Source: Isoperla grammatica
Lineage: Eukaryota > Arthropoda > Insecta > Plecoptera > Perlodidae
Assembly: GCA_945910005.1 (NCBI GenBank)
Contig: OX246745.1
Span: forward strand, 11,667,951-11,731,950
DNA: 64,000 nt
Reading direction: 5' to 3'
Part shown: positions 12,909 through 27,576 of the stretch, in pieces
Layout of the letters: each line of letters opens with the position of its first letter
Numbering within the stretch: position 1 is the stretch's first letter
Notes under the pieces: generated by a model
Databases searched by the model: none
What the model saw: the letters and a program-made list of their open reading frames with translations, nothing else
What the model was told of the DNA's origin: nothing
Made by a program: the position numbers and the translations under genes

Positions 12909-15900
12909 TGCCTTAGTAATTAAAAGTAATTGTGGTAATGCCTTAATTCCGGGTAATACCAAACGGTTACAAAATTAATATTGACCTGTCCCTGGAATTA
13001 CATGCCTCATACTTCTCCATACTTTACAGTCATCTAAAAGTGAGTTGAATTAAATTGTGTGTTAAACAACATACAAGATTCTGACATGGTTATTCTACAC
13101 ACTAATATATAAATTGCAATTTATTTGTCTGAATTTCTGTTCATATTAAATTGTCGTTACTGAGACTGTTATCTCGGTCAAACATACCAATGGAAATATA
13201 TCAATGTTCATTGAATACATTAAATGAAATAAGTTTTGTCTTATCATGTTTATATTATGTATTGTATAATTTTGTTTGTATTTTTGTATTTCAAAGCAAT
13301 TTTATTTGGTGAATAATCTTCTCTTTATCAGCGTCGCAGTATAAAAAGAGATTTAACCCAGGGATGTTCACAATTTTCTAACTGGCATTGCGTCACAAAA
13401 TAATAAAGCAAGCTTCAATACAGATTACAGATCGCTTTCTTAAATTTCTTTTGTGTTTAAAACCTTAATTAAATTCCAATTTCGTAAACATGGACGCTAA
13501 CTTTGTAAGAATATTACATAATCTAGAGAGAAAGCGGCGAGCAACAATAGAGTTTGTAGGCCTACCACCTTAAGGCTATATTTGGATCCAAAATATTCGC
13601 TTTAAATTAAGAGAAATGTATTAAAATTTAAAAAAAGTTGATGAAATATCAAAAGAGATACTCGTTGTGTCATGGCAACTGCTTCGAGGAAGTCAAGACA
13701 TGGAACAAATTGTAACGTGATATCTCAGTATAATTTAGTACCTACTATCATTTATGTATACATCTTTCGAAGCGTACAGAAATAATGTTTGTGAAATCTA
13801 CAATTGTAGAAAAATCAATCCACCATAAGAAATGTAATCGTTATATCATTAATACGCATGCAGTTACAATTATTCAAAAATTAGATCGTCTTTTTGATTG
13901 AATTATCAGTATACTTATTATAGACCATTTAACAAAACCAATAAAAGACCTACTAAACCTAAATAGACCACCCGATGTTGTATTTGTGATTTCGTTTAAC
14001 GAAAACAGATCTAGGATTTAAGGGGTTTGGATGGTAGGGCAAACTTTGTGTGGTCGGTTGTGGCTGGGGATAAGAGGGGAGGGGGGAGGAGGGTTGGGGG
14101 AGGCTGCCTTAACATAAGTGAATTCTTTCTTATCTTCCTGCTTCGTTGTGCAGTCAGCTTCCATTGGCTTGAACCCCATTTTGGGAAATCCTTTACAAGA
14201 CGCCACAAGTGCATTCATTCTAATAGTAGAACAGATGTGTGTTGGACGGTTAAAGAATGTTTTATCACTTTAAGTTTAAAACATACAAACAAAATATACA
14301 AAAAAACATACAACAAAATTTGTAAATAGTTATAATAACTTACATAGAATAATGTAATTTTTATTTTATTAATATGTAGTGGCATATCCAAAAGTTCTGT
14401 CATCAAAATCATTCCCATAATGTTATCCAAAACACATGTATATCATATCCATACAAATGTTAATCATGTTTCGTATTCAGTACCGAGGTTATCAGTTAAT
14501 GTGATTGTCATCATAAAGCTGTATGAGAGTAGTTCTATACCTCGTGTTCTAATCCAGCAAGTGATACCAAAGCTGTTCTGTTCTCACCTCTCAGCCACAA
14601 GTCAAGAGTTTTACTGCTGTAGAATTGAGATGAACGTCTTGAATCGTATAAGCTTGAGTACGTTTCGAAGAAATAAGCTTGTCTCCGACACAATTGGATC
14701 CCGATGAACTGTTCGATACTGTATGCAAGTAATTTTAACTTCAGTTTAATGTTTCCTCTATTATTATTCAGTATATTTAATGTAAATTCAGTTTTTATTA
14801 TTTTAATTATCAGAGACATAGAATGCAAGCAAAATTAATTTGCATGCCTCAATACTTTCATATAATATCAAGTTAAACAAGTAAAGAAATGCGTGTATGT
14901 CGTAACTACGTATGCAGTTTTCTTAAAAGTATATCAATATTACTACTCCCTAATAATAAATTGGTGTCATGGTGGTATGTTGTACATTTGGTATTAAGTC
15001 AAAAATTAACAGTTGGAAATCCAAAATGAAAAGGTTTAAATCAAATTAAAAATAAAAACAATACCATAATTATTTTGCTCGACTTCTAGCAATGACAATG
15101 ATCATGACAATTTATTATCGAACAAACAAAACAATACAGCTAGTGAAGTAATTTTAACTAATTTACGTTACGGATTCATGTGCTTGTGACAGGCTTGGTT
15201 GACTTGGGGGCCTCTTTTTTCGCGTTCATTTCCTTAAAACTGAGAAAAATATTAAACCTGACGATTTAAGAAAGTTCGCATTCAGTAATTGAAACATTCA
15301 TTGTTATGCCTCGAATTGTGATCGGGCAGCAGTCGTAAATAAGTATGTTCTACATCTGAGACACATAGAAGCTTCCAGTGAAGCCAATACAATGTATGTT
15401 GCGTTCACTCTGAACAATATACATTAATCTCACTTCCAGACATTTCAATTGATTTTAAATTAATTCGTTTAATCTAAAGTGTTGTTTACTTCATGGCAAA
15501 GCTATTCAAGCAATCGTGAATTCTCTGGATTTCTTGGCTTATTGAAACAAAATGTGCACCAACAAATTATTTTGACATCTGCATCCTCTTCCTCATTGAA
15601 GGAAATAATTGTGTATGCTTTACAGATGAGTGTATTCTTTGGGTAAAGACCGTGCAGAGAAACAAACAATAATATAAATTATATTATATTTATTGACTTA
15701 TCATCAGGATAGCAACGAAACATTTTAAAAATATGAGTTTACTTTTTTTAAATATGTATAATAAAATTGGCGCTATCTCGACGAAATGTCAATAAATATA
15801 ATCTAATTTACTATTCAAATTTGTTTCTGTAAACGCGTTTGGTAATTGGCGTGAGTATATTTCTGAAGATCAACTACATTTAATTTATATACACATTTTC

Positions 15901-18165
15901 ATGAGTGTCAAGACAGGATTTAAGACATACATCATTCGAGTCGCAAATAATCAACACTTCTTATAGACCAGCCAGTACAAAAATATTAAAATGTAATGTT
16001 TATGAATGTTATTAAATCGTTTGTTTCGATCTGTTACAAAAGTATCTGAATCAATATTTTGTACATGTTGATTTTTAATCATTTTTAGATACATTAAAAT
16101 GTAGAAACCTTGTGTAGATACTTGTTTGCTAAAGCGGCCGTGCAAAATTAAATTTTCTTAAAAATATGTCCTATTTCCTAGTCATTAGGTTCAAGCCCCA
16201 AAGATTAGCTCAAACACAATTCGTAGCTTTCCCCTCGTTTTTGTTCCTCACATTTCTTATAATGTCGCCTCAGGTGTTTTTACTTTTCTGTGAGCGTCAA
16301 CTGGAAAACCACTCGAATCGTTCCCAAACTGTTGCGACATTTTTTCTCCACTTAGCAAACATTTTAAAACATTATCATCTCAAATATATGGTAAGTGTTT
16401 TTCAAGACGAGACAGTCACTTTGAGAAGATACTGGAAAACACGGCTTAAAAGCGTGATGTGTTATAGCGTTTATCGTCACGTTGAATTTCTCGAAGTTAA
16501 AATAAAACCAGGAGAACGAATACTAAATATCACAAGAAACGTCGAGAAGTACTCTTTCTAAATATCTTATGGCAAGGAGTGCTTTGAGCGCATTCAATAA
16601 TAACAAGCTTCAGAATACTCAGGGAACGGGAATACTTCTGGGAATACCTGAAACCAAGGGAATACCTGTTTCGTCTGCTAATATTCAACACAATTGTCTG
16701 TCTTTCTTATCACTATAGATTCGCTACCCGAGACAGAAGAAAGGATATTTAAATGTTAAATATTTAAATGTTCGGTCATAGTTACTTTAAAACTACATTT
16801 AAATTAACATTATTTCTATTTCTAGTTTTTGAATAGCTAGACGTTCGCATGTCTTGACTTTTTAAAGTGATACTTGTGTATTATGCATGGGACACAGATA
16901 GAGCAATAGACGATAGAATACCGCACGTTGAAAGTATTTCTCAGACGCAAATACGAATTTTTAATTTAAGCATTCTAAATTAGCCACACATGTATCTTTC
17001 TTACAAATAAACAAACTTGTTATGCTCATCCGTGGAAGAATAACTGTTTTCCTTTAGATTAACGCTCGGAGCATAGAAGCAGAATGAAACTTGATGATTG
17101 AACGAAAAATTAATGTACATAATTTATCTTTGTAATGTAAGATTTGCCATCCATACTTCATTATTTGTTTTATTTATTATGGCATGGAATTTCTTATGAG
17201 ATTAAAAAAAAAAAACATCAACAAAATTCTAAAAAAAAGTATGTACTTCTTTCATTTGAAATAAAATGTGAGGACGGACATTTTGAGATATATTCTAAAT
17301 ATTTCAAGGTAAACTATTCAAAACTACAACTTAGTGTATGTTTTGTGAGTTTTTCCACTAAATATTGATGAGTATTGAGAATGAGTTAAAGATAGGAGAA
17401 CGTACGCTTGGGAATCCGACAGAAATATTTTTCTGATCACACAAATACGATTGGAAAACTCCATTGGTTGGTTGAATTATCAAACCACTCATGCGTCAAC
17501 TTTTAATGAAACAGTAAATCCTTCCAAACCAATGAGCATGTTATCTAATTCAAAATTTTCAACGATATTTCCCACTTCAGTTTGTAATTGTGTTCCGAAC
17601 GAATACGGTTTTTCACTGCTGAATATGATAAAATCATTCCCTTGAATCATTATGAAAGAATTATAAAACGGCATAGCGATCTTCTTTGACTTTTACAAAA
17701 GGTTATATACATGTTTTAAACAATTTTTATCTAAAATGTTTATTGTTAAACGCATTTCCAGGAATGCTAACTAAACGTTTATAAAATGTAAGATTTTTTA
17801 TGCTACATCAAGGTGGTTTTCATAAACTCTGCTAAGATACCAACAAATTACAAACAAAACAATTCGTTCTAAAGCTTCTTAAAACAATTTTAAAAAGTGT
17901 TATTCAGGAAATAATTTATAAACTTAAAAAAAAAGTTAAATGGGTTTAAAGAAGTAATTTTCGTTAAAACTTCTGAATACAAATATGAACGTGGTTCAAT
18001 ACTATTCAAGAGCCAAAATAGTTTGCGTGAGAGATTTCTCGTCTTTAGTCATTGTTCTAGATGGGTCTGTCAATAACCAAATGCTTGTTTGATTTAGGGA
18101 TACTAACCCCCTTCTCACATCTCGGGGTATTCTGGAGTGGATGTGGCTGCACCTTCTGTTAAGGC

Positions 18166-18556
18166 TGTATGCCCACCTAGCCTGTGGAACTACCGATTCT
18201 GGTCTGTTTACATTGCGTTCAATGTGTTTAAATTGTCCATATGTAAATCAAATATGTCATTCTGTAGGGAATTTAGTGCTCTTTCTTATGAATGTTTTTG
18301 TAGTTTCAATCAATATCTCCGTTTTTTAGATGTTCTTTATTACCTTTTGTAATGTGATGTTGCTGGACACCTTTCACACCTAATTAAAGACATCTGCAAA
18401 ACGGAAATATTTATTGGAATAATCAATAAATTACCATTCATAGGAAAGAACATAGAATTTTCTATATTTTAATTTTCTTTTGGGACAATCTAAAACCATT
18501 TTAATGCCATTTTAACGTAATGAAATCGGGTGCTCTGCAAGGTAGATGAACATACA
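18166..18556. mobile_element. Long-inverted-repeat MITE, family A copy 3
   Basis: The left end reads TGTATGCCCACCTAGCCTGT then GGAACTACCGATTCTGGTCTG. The right end, reverse-complemented, reads CTGTATGTTCATCTACCTTG then CAGAGCACCCGATTTC. The interior has CTTTCTTATGAATG and, in inverted form, CATTCATAGGAAAG. There is no coding capacity; the short plus-strand frames at 18137-18352 are by-products. Confidence 0.7.
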
Positions 18557-20584
18557 GTTTTAACTTACAATGAAAATTTAAAACAAAGAATTAAAGCCAA
18601 TTATCTATGAAATTAGCGTACCTGCTCCATTGCAAAGATAAGGATACAACCTCAGTTAGGCAAGGGCTTTGGTACAGAGCCAGCAAACTCTTTTGGTTTT
18701 GGATACCCCTCAGTATAATAATATACAATGACGTCACTGCTATTGGTCCGGTTTCTCGCGGCGGCCATTGTAAGCTCTGATTTGTTTGTGTACATCCGAA
18801 CATTAAAGAAATGACACATAGTCTTGCCAGGGAGTGAAAGAGTGATGTATATCTACTCTCTAGCCCTACGTGGAGAACGTTACCGGAAATAATCAGGAGG
18901 TGCAATAGCGTTTGAGAACGAACTTCCAAAACGTTCATTAATGGACGTTCGGTGGTCGTTAGTTTAAATCCAAAAACAAAGGCTGTATTCAAGATTGTAG
19001 TTAGACACAGATATACATACACTGATAAAAATTGCAGAATTTGAATTTTTTGAATTGATATGTTCCTTCATTTTTAATTAAAACACGGAATGCATTCCAC
19101 GTAGAATTCTTCTCATCGTCCTTAAGCCAAGATTGTCAAGATTTTTACGTCGATGATAACCTTTGTTGTGAGATGGATTGTTTCCATGATTTCTGTCTGG
19201 GACATCCATTGTCCAACAAAATACAGACACGCTTTTCCTAAACCCATTGAATTGAACTGTATGTCAAGAACAAATAATCTTTATAAGTGCAAGCAAGACC
19301 ATTCTAGTATTAAAAACAATCATTACTATGGTCTTCATCTCGACTGAACATTTGTACAGAAATAAGAACACATTCCTTCCTTCATACTCTAGATTTGTGC
19401 AGTGGCTAAACAAAATCGAGTTAAAGTAGGCCAATCCATTTTAATTTTACTTTGTTTTCTATAGTTTTTTAGAGTTTTAATTAACGTACTCAAACGGCTT
19501 GAGGACGTCTCGATCTAAAACTGGAGAGCTCCGTCTTACAATACTTCAAGTATTGACTTCGCGTATTCAAGGCTCAGCGCTTCCACTGAATGTAAACCCA
19601 GTGGCCAAACATACCGTAATTAAAACATTCCTACTGGTTTATTTCTACGTAATATTTTAATTGAAAGAAAGTTTTTATAATTTGTAGATTTATGAAATTA
19701 AGATTTACATAGCTCTTTTAAAACATTTCAACTCCACTATTTCAACGAAACCTATCGTAGTTGTAAAGCAGGAATTTTTATAATAGTTCAAAATATTGGA
19801 ATATCAAAAATAATTAACGTAAAAACATTTTTAATATACAAGCAATATTTGATAACAAGTATGGATAGTTAGTTTGACACACCTTGAGTCAGTAAAGAAT
19901 GGCAAAGAAGAAAACTGAAGGGCAAGTGGAAAAAGAAAACAGGAGAGGTAGGTAGACAAAGATTAGAGTACATCCAACAAATAAACCAGGTTAAGCTTTC
20001 TAATTGATATCTCAAAGAATGAGAATCCTGGAAGAAAGGGAAAATAAAAAATTTAACAAACATGGATAAAACAAAGTACAATATTAAAGTATTTCAATTG
20101 AGATGTTTTAATTGCTAAGTATGAGCTAAAATGTTTGTCATGGATTCTTTGTTTCAAGATATGCTGTGGATTGTGTTTGTACCGTGCATACCATGATGTG
20201 GAGAGTGACTAATCACATACAGTACTAGAACACTGAACGTATCTTGCCTGTGAGACATCACCCCCAAGGGACAAACTATAATTTAATATCTCTCTCTGTA
20301 GTTATTGATAATGTTGAACAAGAAATATATTGATACACCACATGTGCCCCAGTAGCTGGAGTAACAATTGAGTATTGATATATTATACAGCTTGGGAGAC
20401 TTGGAGATGTGGCTCAAAGGTGGTACGCGATATGGGAATTCGACTGTTAGAAATCGACCACCGGTAATCCTGACTGAAGGTGTTTTTCAAGATTTTACTC
20501 AATCACAATATGATTGTTGGAATTTTCAGGTTTCCTCTGAGACACTTGTTATTATAAAAAAACACTCTCGTTAACTGGAACATA

Positions 20585-20697
20585 TGTAATAAAACCACTG
20601 TAGGACTTACACAGTTAAAATAGCGTGACGTGATGTTGAACAACATCGAGAAAACTTTAATTGTGTAAGTCCTACAGTGGTGTTATTACTTTTGTTA
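20585..20697. mobile_element. Short foldback element with about 33-bp arms
   Basis: The left arm TAATAAAACCACTGTAGGAC then TTACACAGTTAAA pairs with the right arm, whose complement reads TAATAACACCACTGTAGGAC then TTACACAATTAAAG. Only two or three positions differ. The loop is about 35 bp. It is typical of a miniature inverted-repeat element with no coding capacity. Confidence 0.7.
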
Positions 20698-23009
20698 TTA
20701 TTGAGTTCCTATATCCGATTCGAACCAGATTATAAGGTCTACATGCCAGTTGAGATTGAAGATGTTTGTGGGGTCATTTCGTTTGAGACGGTTATTTTCT
20801 ATACACACGTACGCCACACAATGGCTTCCGCAGTAGTCTAGTATTTGACTCATCATATACTTTACAATGGCTTCAGTCTACATACACGTTTATCCTTCAA
20901 ATGGAGATCAGACGGAAAAGACATACCGGAAAATTGACCATTCAGATAACGTGATACGAAATAGTCTTACATGAACAATCCCTGTACTGCAAACAATCTC
21001 TGCACTTCGTATTTCACATACCAATCAAGATATATGCAGTGGATGGAACTTAATACTAGAATACCAGTGGCGGGTTTCAGATGCGCGGTGTCTATTATAC
21101 CACAATACCAAGCGAAATTATCTATACCCCGCTCTATCAAGGCTGTGGTTGCCGCAGGTCACACATTCTCGCTCACACATACGCGGCTTCTGGAGTAATT
21201 AAGATCAGATGAACAGGCGAACCCGTCATTCACATCAAATCAAATAAAAAGTCCAACGTTAAGTAGGCAGTTAAAAATCTCAATCAATGATTCGTAAATA
21301 AAACACGCTGTTAGTCGCATTTCTAAAGAAATTTCACCTACACACAGACATGTGTTTTATCAATTTTGAACTGTTGTACGGAGACCTTCATCCATCACTC
21401 TCTCCATAATAATATGTATATCTTGTTTACAGCAGTTTTGAGATTTATTTGTTCAATTTCGTTTAGTCCCTACGTTCATTACTGCGACGATATTTATGTT
21501 GTTTCCCGTGCGATAGATTGACACGCGTACATTTAATTGAATTACGATATATTGATCGATTTCATCTTCTCTCTTTATCAAGCTAGCGTAACAAATTGTT
21601 TATTTCTATTATAATTGAAATCAACATTTTAATTTAAGTGCACGCCTCGCTATTTACACACTTTCAGTAATTTCATAAGCCTACTGTAACGGGTTTGTGA
21701 AGCCGTGTGGAATTATCACAATATGTTAACATATATGGTAGACACAAATAACTGTACATAATATAGCAAATGTGTAGAATCTGTATTGTTTGGGAGTGGC
21801 TATAAGCGATGAACTGAAATGTATGTATATATTATTGAGAACAGCTGTGTATTTTAATCCAAATTATTTACTCAATTCCCCATTAGTCTGATTAGAAAAC
21901 AAGTAATCCAGTCCATTTTGGACCTTAATTAGGTATTGAAAGTAATCCTTCGTGTAATGCTACGAGATAAAATGTTACATTTTTGCGAAAAATGATTAAG
22001 GAATTAGTCACGCTTAATTAAAATATAAGTCTCTTTAACACTGTAGTCCGATATGAGATTTTCCACTCGCACAGAAATGGTCTCAGCGGATTATTATATA
22101 TGAAGTGACCTACTTTTTTACTTTGTCAACCCAACTCATTACAGCCCAAGTCAAGCTCACAATGGACCTAACCACCAAATTCCCAAACCCCTTCCGCAAC
22201 ATTACAAAAATATAAATATATACATAATCTTACGCAACCTACAGTGTGGTTATATTTATTCTTCTGTTATTATTCGTCTGTTAGTGTTACATATATTCTG
22301 AATAGTGGGTATTGTAAAAATAATTAAATAAATATGAAATTATGTTGTATGGTATTTTGCATGGTTAAAATAATTATGTCAACTGCATTTTTTTCGTTTA
22401 TATAATATGGATTCATTTTTTAAACATAAAGTAACATTGGTATTACTATTTACATCAATACATTGTAAGACTTATTATACTGGATCAAAACTGATGACAT
22501 AAGTCATAACCATTATGTAAGATTACTCTTAGTTAATGGCTTCAAAAACACCAGATTGCGTTTATTATTTTGATAGGTTTTCTAACTTTATTGTGGCGCT
22601 CGAATACAAGTTGATGTATGGAATGATAAGGTTTCAGTATTGAATAATTCATTAATGTATTTTTTTATACGCACGTATGTTTGTATTTTAAAATACGCTG
22701 AAATTTATGGTAGGGTTGTGTTTGTTAACGATAATAAGTGAACAACAATTTTAATCGCACGATAGACATTAATTCAGAAAAATACACATCCGAGAACGAA
22801 TTTCAGTAGAAATCTGGAATGTTTATAGAAATATATCATGAATGGGATTATGTAAACACTTTTTACTTTACAACAGTATTTCTGGTGAACATAAATACAA
22901 ATACTATTTCATGGACGTGAACACAACACCTCAAAACAGGGCGTGTTTCTTTACGTTAAGAGTAGCGTGACCTTCTAATGTTCTAATGCTCCGTTCTGCC
23001 GTAGCACGG

Positions 23010-23037
23010 AGCCACTGTCATCCAATTGACAGTGGCG
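23010..23037. other. Perfect 10-bp hairpin in a GC-richer patch
   Basis: GCCACTGTCA and TGACAGTGGC flank a 6-base loop TCCAAT. It sits within a GC-richer segment (22960-23230) that otherwise resembles no gene. It could be the core of a decayed transposon end; function is unknown. Confidence 0.5.
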
Positions 23038-23653
23038 GCTGGTCTCGTTATACCGGGGACTCCCCCTAGGCAATTAACAGTGGATGCAGTTAGGGTTCTG
23101 TAGCGCTTCCGTTTTGACATTTCACTAGTTGGTCAATTGCAATTGGCCGGGCATAGTTGGTCAGTGTAATTGGACTTCCGTTCCGGCGGAATTACGCTAG
23201 GACGGTCCGTGGTCAGCTTGCACATGGATTTTGTGAAAAGCAAAACTTTTTTATTCCTGCTACTAATTTGAGTTGGCTGATTTCAACGGTTGATCAATAG
23301 AATTTCACCACATCCCGATCTCTATAGCCAGCCAGGGGTATGTGGTAATAAATCCTTTTATCACTGGTCTTCATTGTGCTTGCAAACGTGCAATACAAAG
23401 CAATGGCAAACTGACTGTGTGAATCCGAAAAGCATTTAAAGCAAGTGTGTGATATAATATATTAGATTTGACGCGTGAAGTAAAGTGGCGAACTGGAACA
23501 AAATGAGGCGCATGGAACACGTTGGACATTAGAATCCTTACGGTAGAAAGTCTACCACTCTACAGTTGTGTTGTTTACACAGTAATCCGTCAGTCAGTGT
23601 CATTGAGACATGTAGGTTTTCAGGTACACCACATGGCTAGACATTTTGTAAAA

Positions 23654-24046
23654 CAGTGCTTCTCAAACTATCGGTCGTGATTCCGCCGGGGTTGCGAGGA
23701 ATCGAAATGGGGTCACGAGCTTATGAAAAGTGTAAATTAAGGTGTAGAATCGAACTTTTTAAAGAAAATTTCTACAAAGACGTATATATAGAAAATCTTA
23801 AAAATACAATCAGCGGAAAATTCTTACTCTTGCATCCGCTTATAAAAATGTCAACACAAAGCGATGGCAATCGCTGCAAGTATCAGCTAACAAGCGGCCA
23901 TCTATTTCAGTGTATAGTGTAAATATAGTGTATATAGTGTTTCTATAAAAAAAAGCACGCAAATAAGGTCCGATATAAGACCGGGTCGCGAGATTTCTTA
24001 CTACACAATTCGGGTCGTGGGCAAAAAAGTTTGAGAAGCCCTACTG
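23654..24046. mobile_element. hAT-type (Charlie-like) non-autonomous element
   Basis: The left end CAGTGCTTCTCAAACTATCG is matched by the right-end complement CAGTAGGGCTTCTCAAACTT. Both are followed by GGTCGTG- or GGTCGCG-type sequence. CAGTG..TTCTCAAACT ends are characteristic of hAT Charlie-like elements. It is 393 bp; an 88-codon frame inside (23656-23922) has no transposase features. No exact 8-bp target duplication is visible, so the insertion may be old. Confidence 0.7.
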
Positions 24047-25880
24047 TAAACGAATGTGAATGTTGATTTCCAGTCTTTTGTATGAGTTTACCCTCAACTA
24101 TGAAGGAAATCAGCTAATCAGACCTCAACTGTGCAAATGTGGGATCGTGGATTAAGGTCAAAGCACATGGAACAATTAGTATAGCCATTGTTCATCCTGA
24201 TATAACTTAGCCCAGTATTTAAAATACGGGCAAGAACGAATTGGTAGTTGACCTGCATAAAGCATAAAGCACCAGGTGCTAAATGTATGTTGCATTGCAC
24301 GGCCAGGCAACTCGTCACCGGGGAATCTAACTAATTAGTAAAAAGAGTAAATAAACAGCAACATCAATTATTGGAGCGTGTCAAGATTAAATTACAATTA
24401 ATTGAAGCATGTTGTAGAATATTATTCCGCACGTATTCTCTTCTCTCTCACAATAATACACTTGTTTATAAAGCTATTGCTTCCCTGGTATATAGGTTCA
24501 TAACACCTTTAGAATCATTCGACAACGACGTCTTATCTTATCTCTACCATTGAATTCGAGCGTGTTAAACATGCAAACTAGGTAAAATTTCCTCAGACAT
24601 TCTTTCTCCTGTGACAATTACAATGAATTAAACCATCAACCAAATTTTAAACAACGACGTCCATTATAAACTTTAGTCAAGGTATTCCTATTTCACAGTA
24701 AAACATAAATTACATTGTAACCCGTCTTTAACGTGTCTTCCCCTACAAATTTGTGAAAGAAAATAACCTGAAAATTGTATGTTTAAAAAATATATATGTT
24801 GTTTGAAGAATTAATTGCACGTCATTTATTGAAAATAATGAGCTCTCGCAAAACGTTCACGTTGAACGCCTGTAAATCAATGTGTCACATTTATCATCTT
24901 TTTGACTTATTACCTTATCTAAAAACATTTGACTATTTCATATCACTAATTTGTGTCGAGATAATATGCGCAGTGGTCTCCAGGCAGCGGACTTCACTGC
25001 TTCACATGGGTAAAGTGAGAAGAGCTGGTCGAGGTATTTTTAATGCTACGCGGTTTTAAATGGGATCGGCTTAGGATTAACGTAGACAAATTTACGGCTG
25101 GCAAAATTCATGTATTATGGAAAGGAACTAAAATAAAAAGCGCTCCGTTTTACACGGCTTGATTTCGAAATAACATTTGATTTTTAGAAGAACTCTAACT
25201 GTGGTCTTATCATAGATATTCATTCATAATTCGGATATATTCTGTGTAAAATCAATTCAGTTTCTTCAATGTATTGAGAGTAATCAAACACCGTTAGATG
25301 AAGGAATAGCTCATGAGGGTAGAATCGATACCGAGGAGTAGTTGATTTTACGCGCTATTAGAAAGAAGAAAAACAAATTGCTTATGATAGTAAGGCTTCC
25401 TTTATATAAGAGACGTCTATGCATCCGGACATAGGTCTAATCATAAAAGCTTTGTGAGGCATAAATATATACAATGTAAGTATGATAGTACTTCAAAGTT
25501 GATTAATTTTTGTTGTACATAATCCAACAAAATTCTGCTTTCGTTCAAACTTTCGATAACACCCTCAAAGAAAACTTTGCTCTAACGGAGCTCTAACATC
25601 ATGTGCGCCTTTATGATTCGTCGAACTTCACATGAAAGCACAGATAATGAAAGTATACTTCTTTACTTCCTATCACAAGTTCAATAACTATGTGGTTACA
25701 ATCAGAAATTTAGTAGACACGTTTTGATTCGATAAATTCGGGATATTTTCGATTTTTGACGAAATGTTGAATGATAACCAACAACCGCGTTTTCAGTATT
25801 GGAAGTTTTTGAGTAGTGAGAACAAAATCATAAAACTGACTGGATAAGAGGGTTTTCCCATAAACTGGTAAAAATCGCAT

Positions 25881-25902
25881 TTTTTTTTTTTTTTTTTTTT
25901 TG
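25881..25902. repeat. Poly(T) run, 22 bases
   Basis: A single long T run in intronic sequence. It could be the poly(A) tail of a minus-strand retroelement, but no element body was recognised beside it. Confidence 0.8.
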
Positions 25903-27268
25903 AGGACGGATAGAAGATTAACTACGCTATTTAATTTTTAGTTAAAATTGTGCAGTCCCCAGTCAAGAATACCTTTTAATGGCACTATTTTTCCCCGATC
26001 TGAGAGTGTCCGTAATCCGTATTCCCGCAACCCGGCTGTGCTCGAACCACTCTTTCGCCTGCCATTTTACACCTCCGAGCTGAAACCGCTAAATTGCTTC
26101 ATTCTACTTGCACAAATCCAATCTATCAATTACCTGCTTCTCTCTTAGAATCCGTTAGAGCACGGAGAAGTTGAATGAATTGCAGCCTAATTTCCAGGAT
26201 ATTATCATGCTCCTCTACTTTATAATCTAGTTACAACCTAATTAAACACAAATGAAAGCCATCAAATCTAGGTTGTATTCACTTAACAAGATGTAACCTC
26301 GTTAAAACGTTGAATCTACACCAATGCTCAAACACCCTCAAGAAAATTTCAATATCAACGAATAAAAATCGATTACCAATTGAGTTTTTTAATGAGTATG
26401 TATACAATTTATTGTACATATTAATCTTTTGAATGATTTTTGAGCTTCGTATCCCTAATGATATCCAGAAAAAGTAAAAAGGAATACACTGAATTCACAA
26501 CTCACTGAAAAACGAATAATTATTATTTAAGGAGAACTGTTCTCTAGAAGTTCCAGTACTTATGTTCAGCATTGCACAGGCTTGAAGTCATACAGCTGTT
26601 TTGAGACACCACTCAACAACGTGTCAACAGTATAGTTTGTCGCGTTAGCAGCTAAGGTGGTGTCGTCATGGATATCATAGTGAAATGACGTCCTTAATCT
26701 CGTTCTCATGCCTCCCGTATTGTACTGATACTAACAGCGCGTCTGTTGGCAGGCGTGGTCTAGTTATGTATTCCAAGCGAGGCTGGTGCACTCCATGCAG
26801 TGCACAATAAGAAGTAGGTTTAGGGATATCCTGCGGTGAATTGCGTTGAAATAGACCGCGTGGAGTGACCGCCTTTTCTGAGAAATTTGTAAGTCAAATG
26901 CTTGTTTAAAGTCAAAGACCGCAAACGGACGACTTATCCCAAATCGCTCATGCGTAATAAGCAAATCTGTCACCTCTAAGTGACCAACCCTTCTTTACAC
27001 AGTTGCCACATCCCTGTTATTCATCAAGACATTATTCTGTCACTCGTCCTACCCCGTTGTAAATTAGAAGAACGTTGAATGTCCCGCGATACATCTGTAA
27101 GGCCATCGACTTGGCAACATCGAAAAACGGCCATCCGGCAGCAAAATAACATCGTCTAAGTGCTTCTCTTTTGTTCAGTAATCGCCTTTTGTTGGAAGAG
27201 ATTTGTCGTCCGTTTTCGGTCTTCGACTCTACGCGACTATGGTTCCACAGTATAGTTCCAACTCTCAA

Positions 27269-27530
27269 CCGATAGAGGTGGCTCAGCGGTAAGACGCGAG
27301 ACTAATTCGGGAGGTCGCCTGGCCGGTTCGATTTTGGCCACCGGAATTCCTGACTGAAATATTTGTCCGAGGTTTTCCCCAGTGTAAAGGCGAATGCTGG
27401 GACTGAGTTCTACTAGCAGCCAACGGACAATCCTCCCCAGCTATCCAAATACCCTAATAACCTAGTTAGTCACCTGAAGAGGGGCACATCAGGTAAAGCT
27501 GGTGTGTACCCTATAACGGGTCTCGTCAAC
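27269..27530 (+). mobile_element. tRNA-derived SINE, copy 1
   Basis: It starts CCGATAGAGGTGGCTCAGCG, with the pol III A box in TGGCTCAGCGGTAAGACGC and a damaged B box GGTTCGATTTTGG. It shares its whole body with the copy at 58446, including CCTAGTTAGTC, CCTGAAGAGGGGCACATCAG and GTAAAGCTGGTGTG. It is more diverged than the other copy, with a 5-bp insertion before the B box and no clear target duplication. Confidence 0.85.
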
Positions 27531-27576
27531 AATGTTTAGTGCTATAACTACAGTTTCGTGTTATTTCGTATAGTTT

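Noticed and set aside
16166..16561. 131-codon plus-strand open frame
   Set aside because: No homology or motif recognised; AT-rich composition like its surroundings.
18591..19022. 143-codon minus-strand open frame
   Set aside because: Longest frame in the intron, but it has no recognisable domain and no coding character. It is consistent with chance in a window of this size or with transposon debris.
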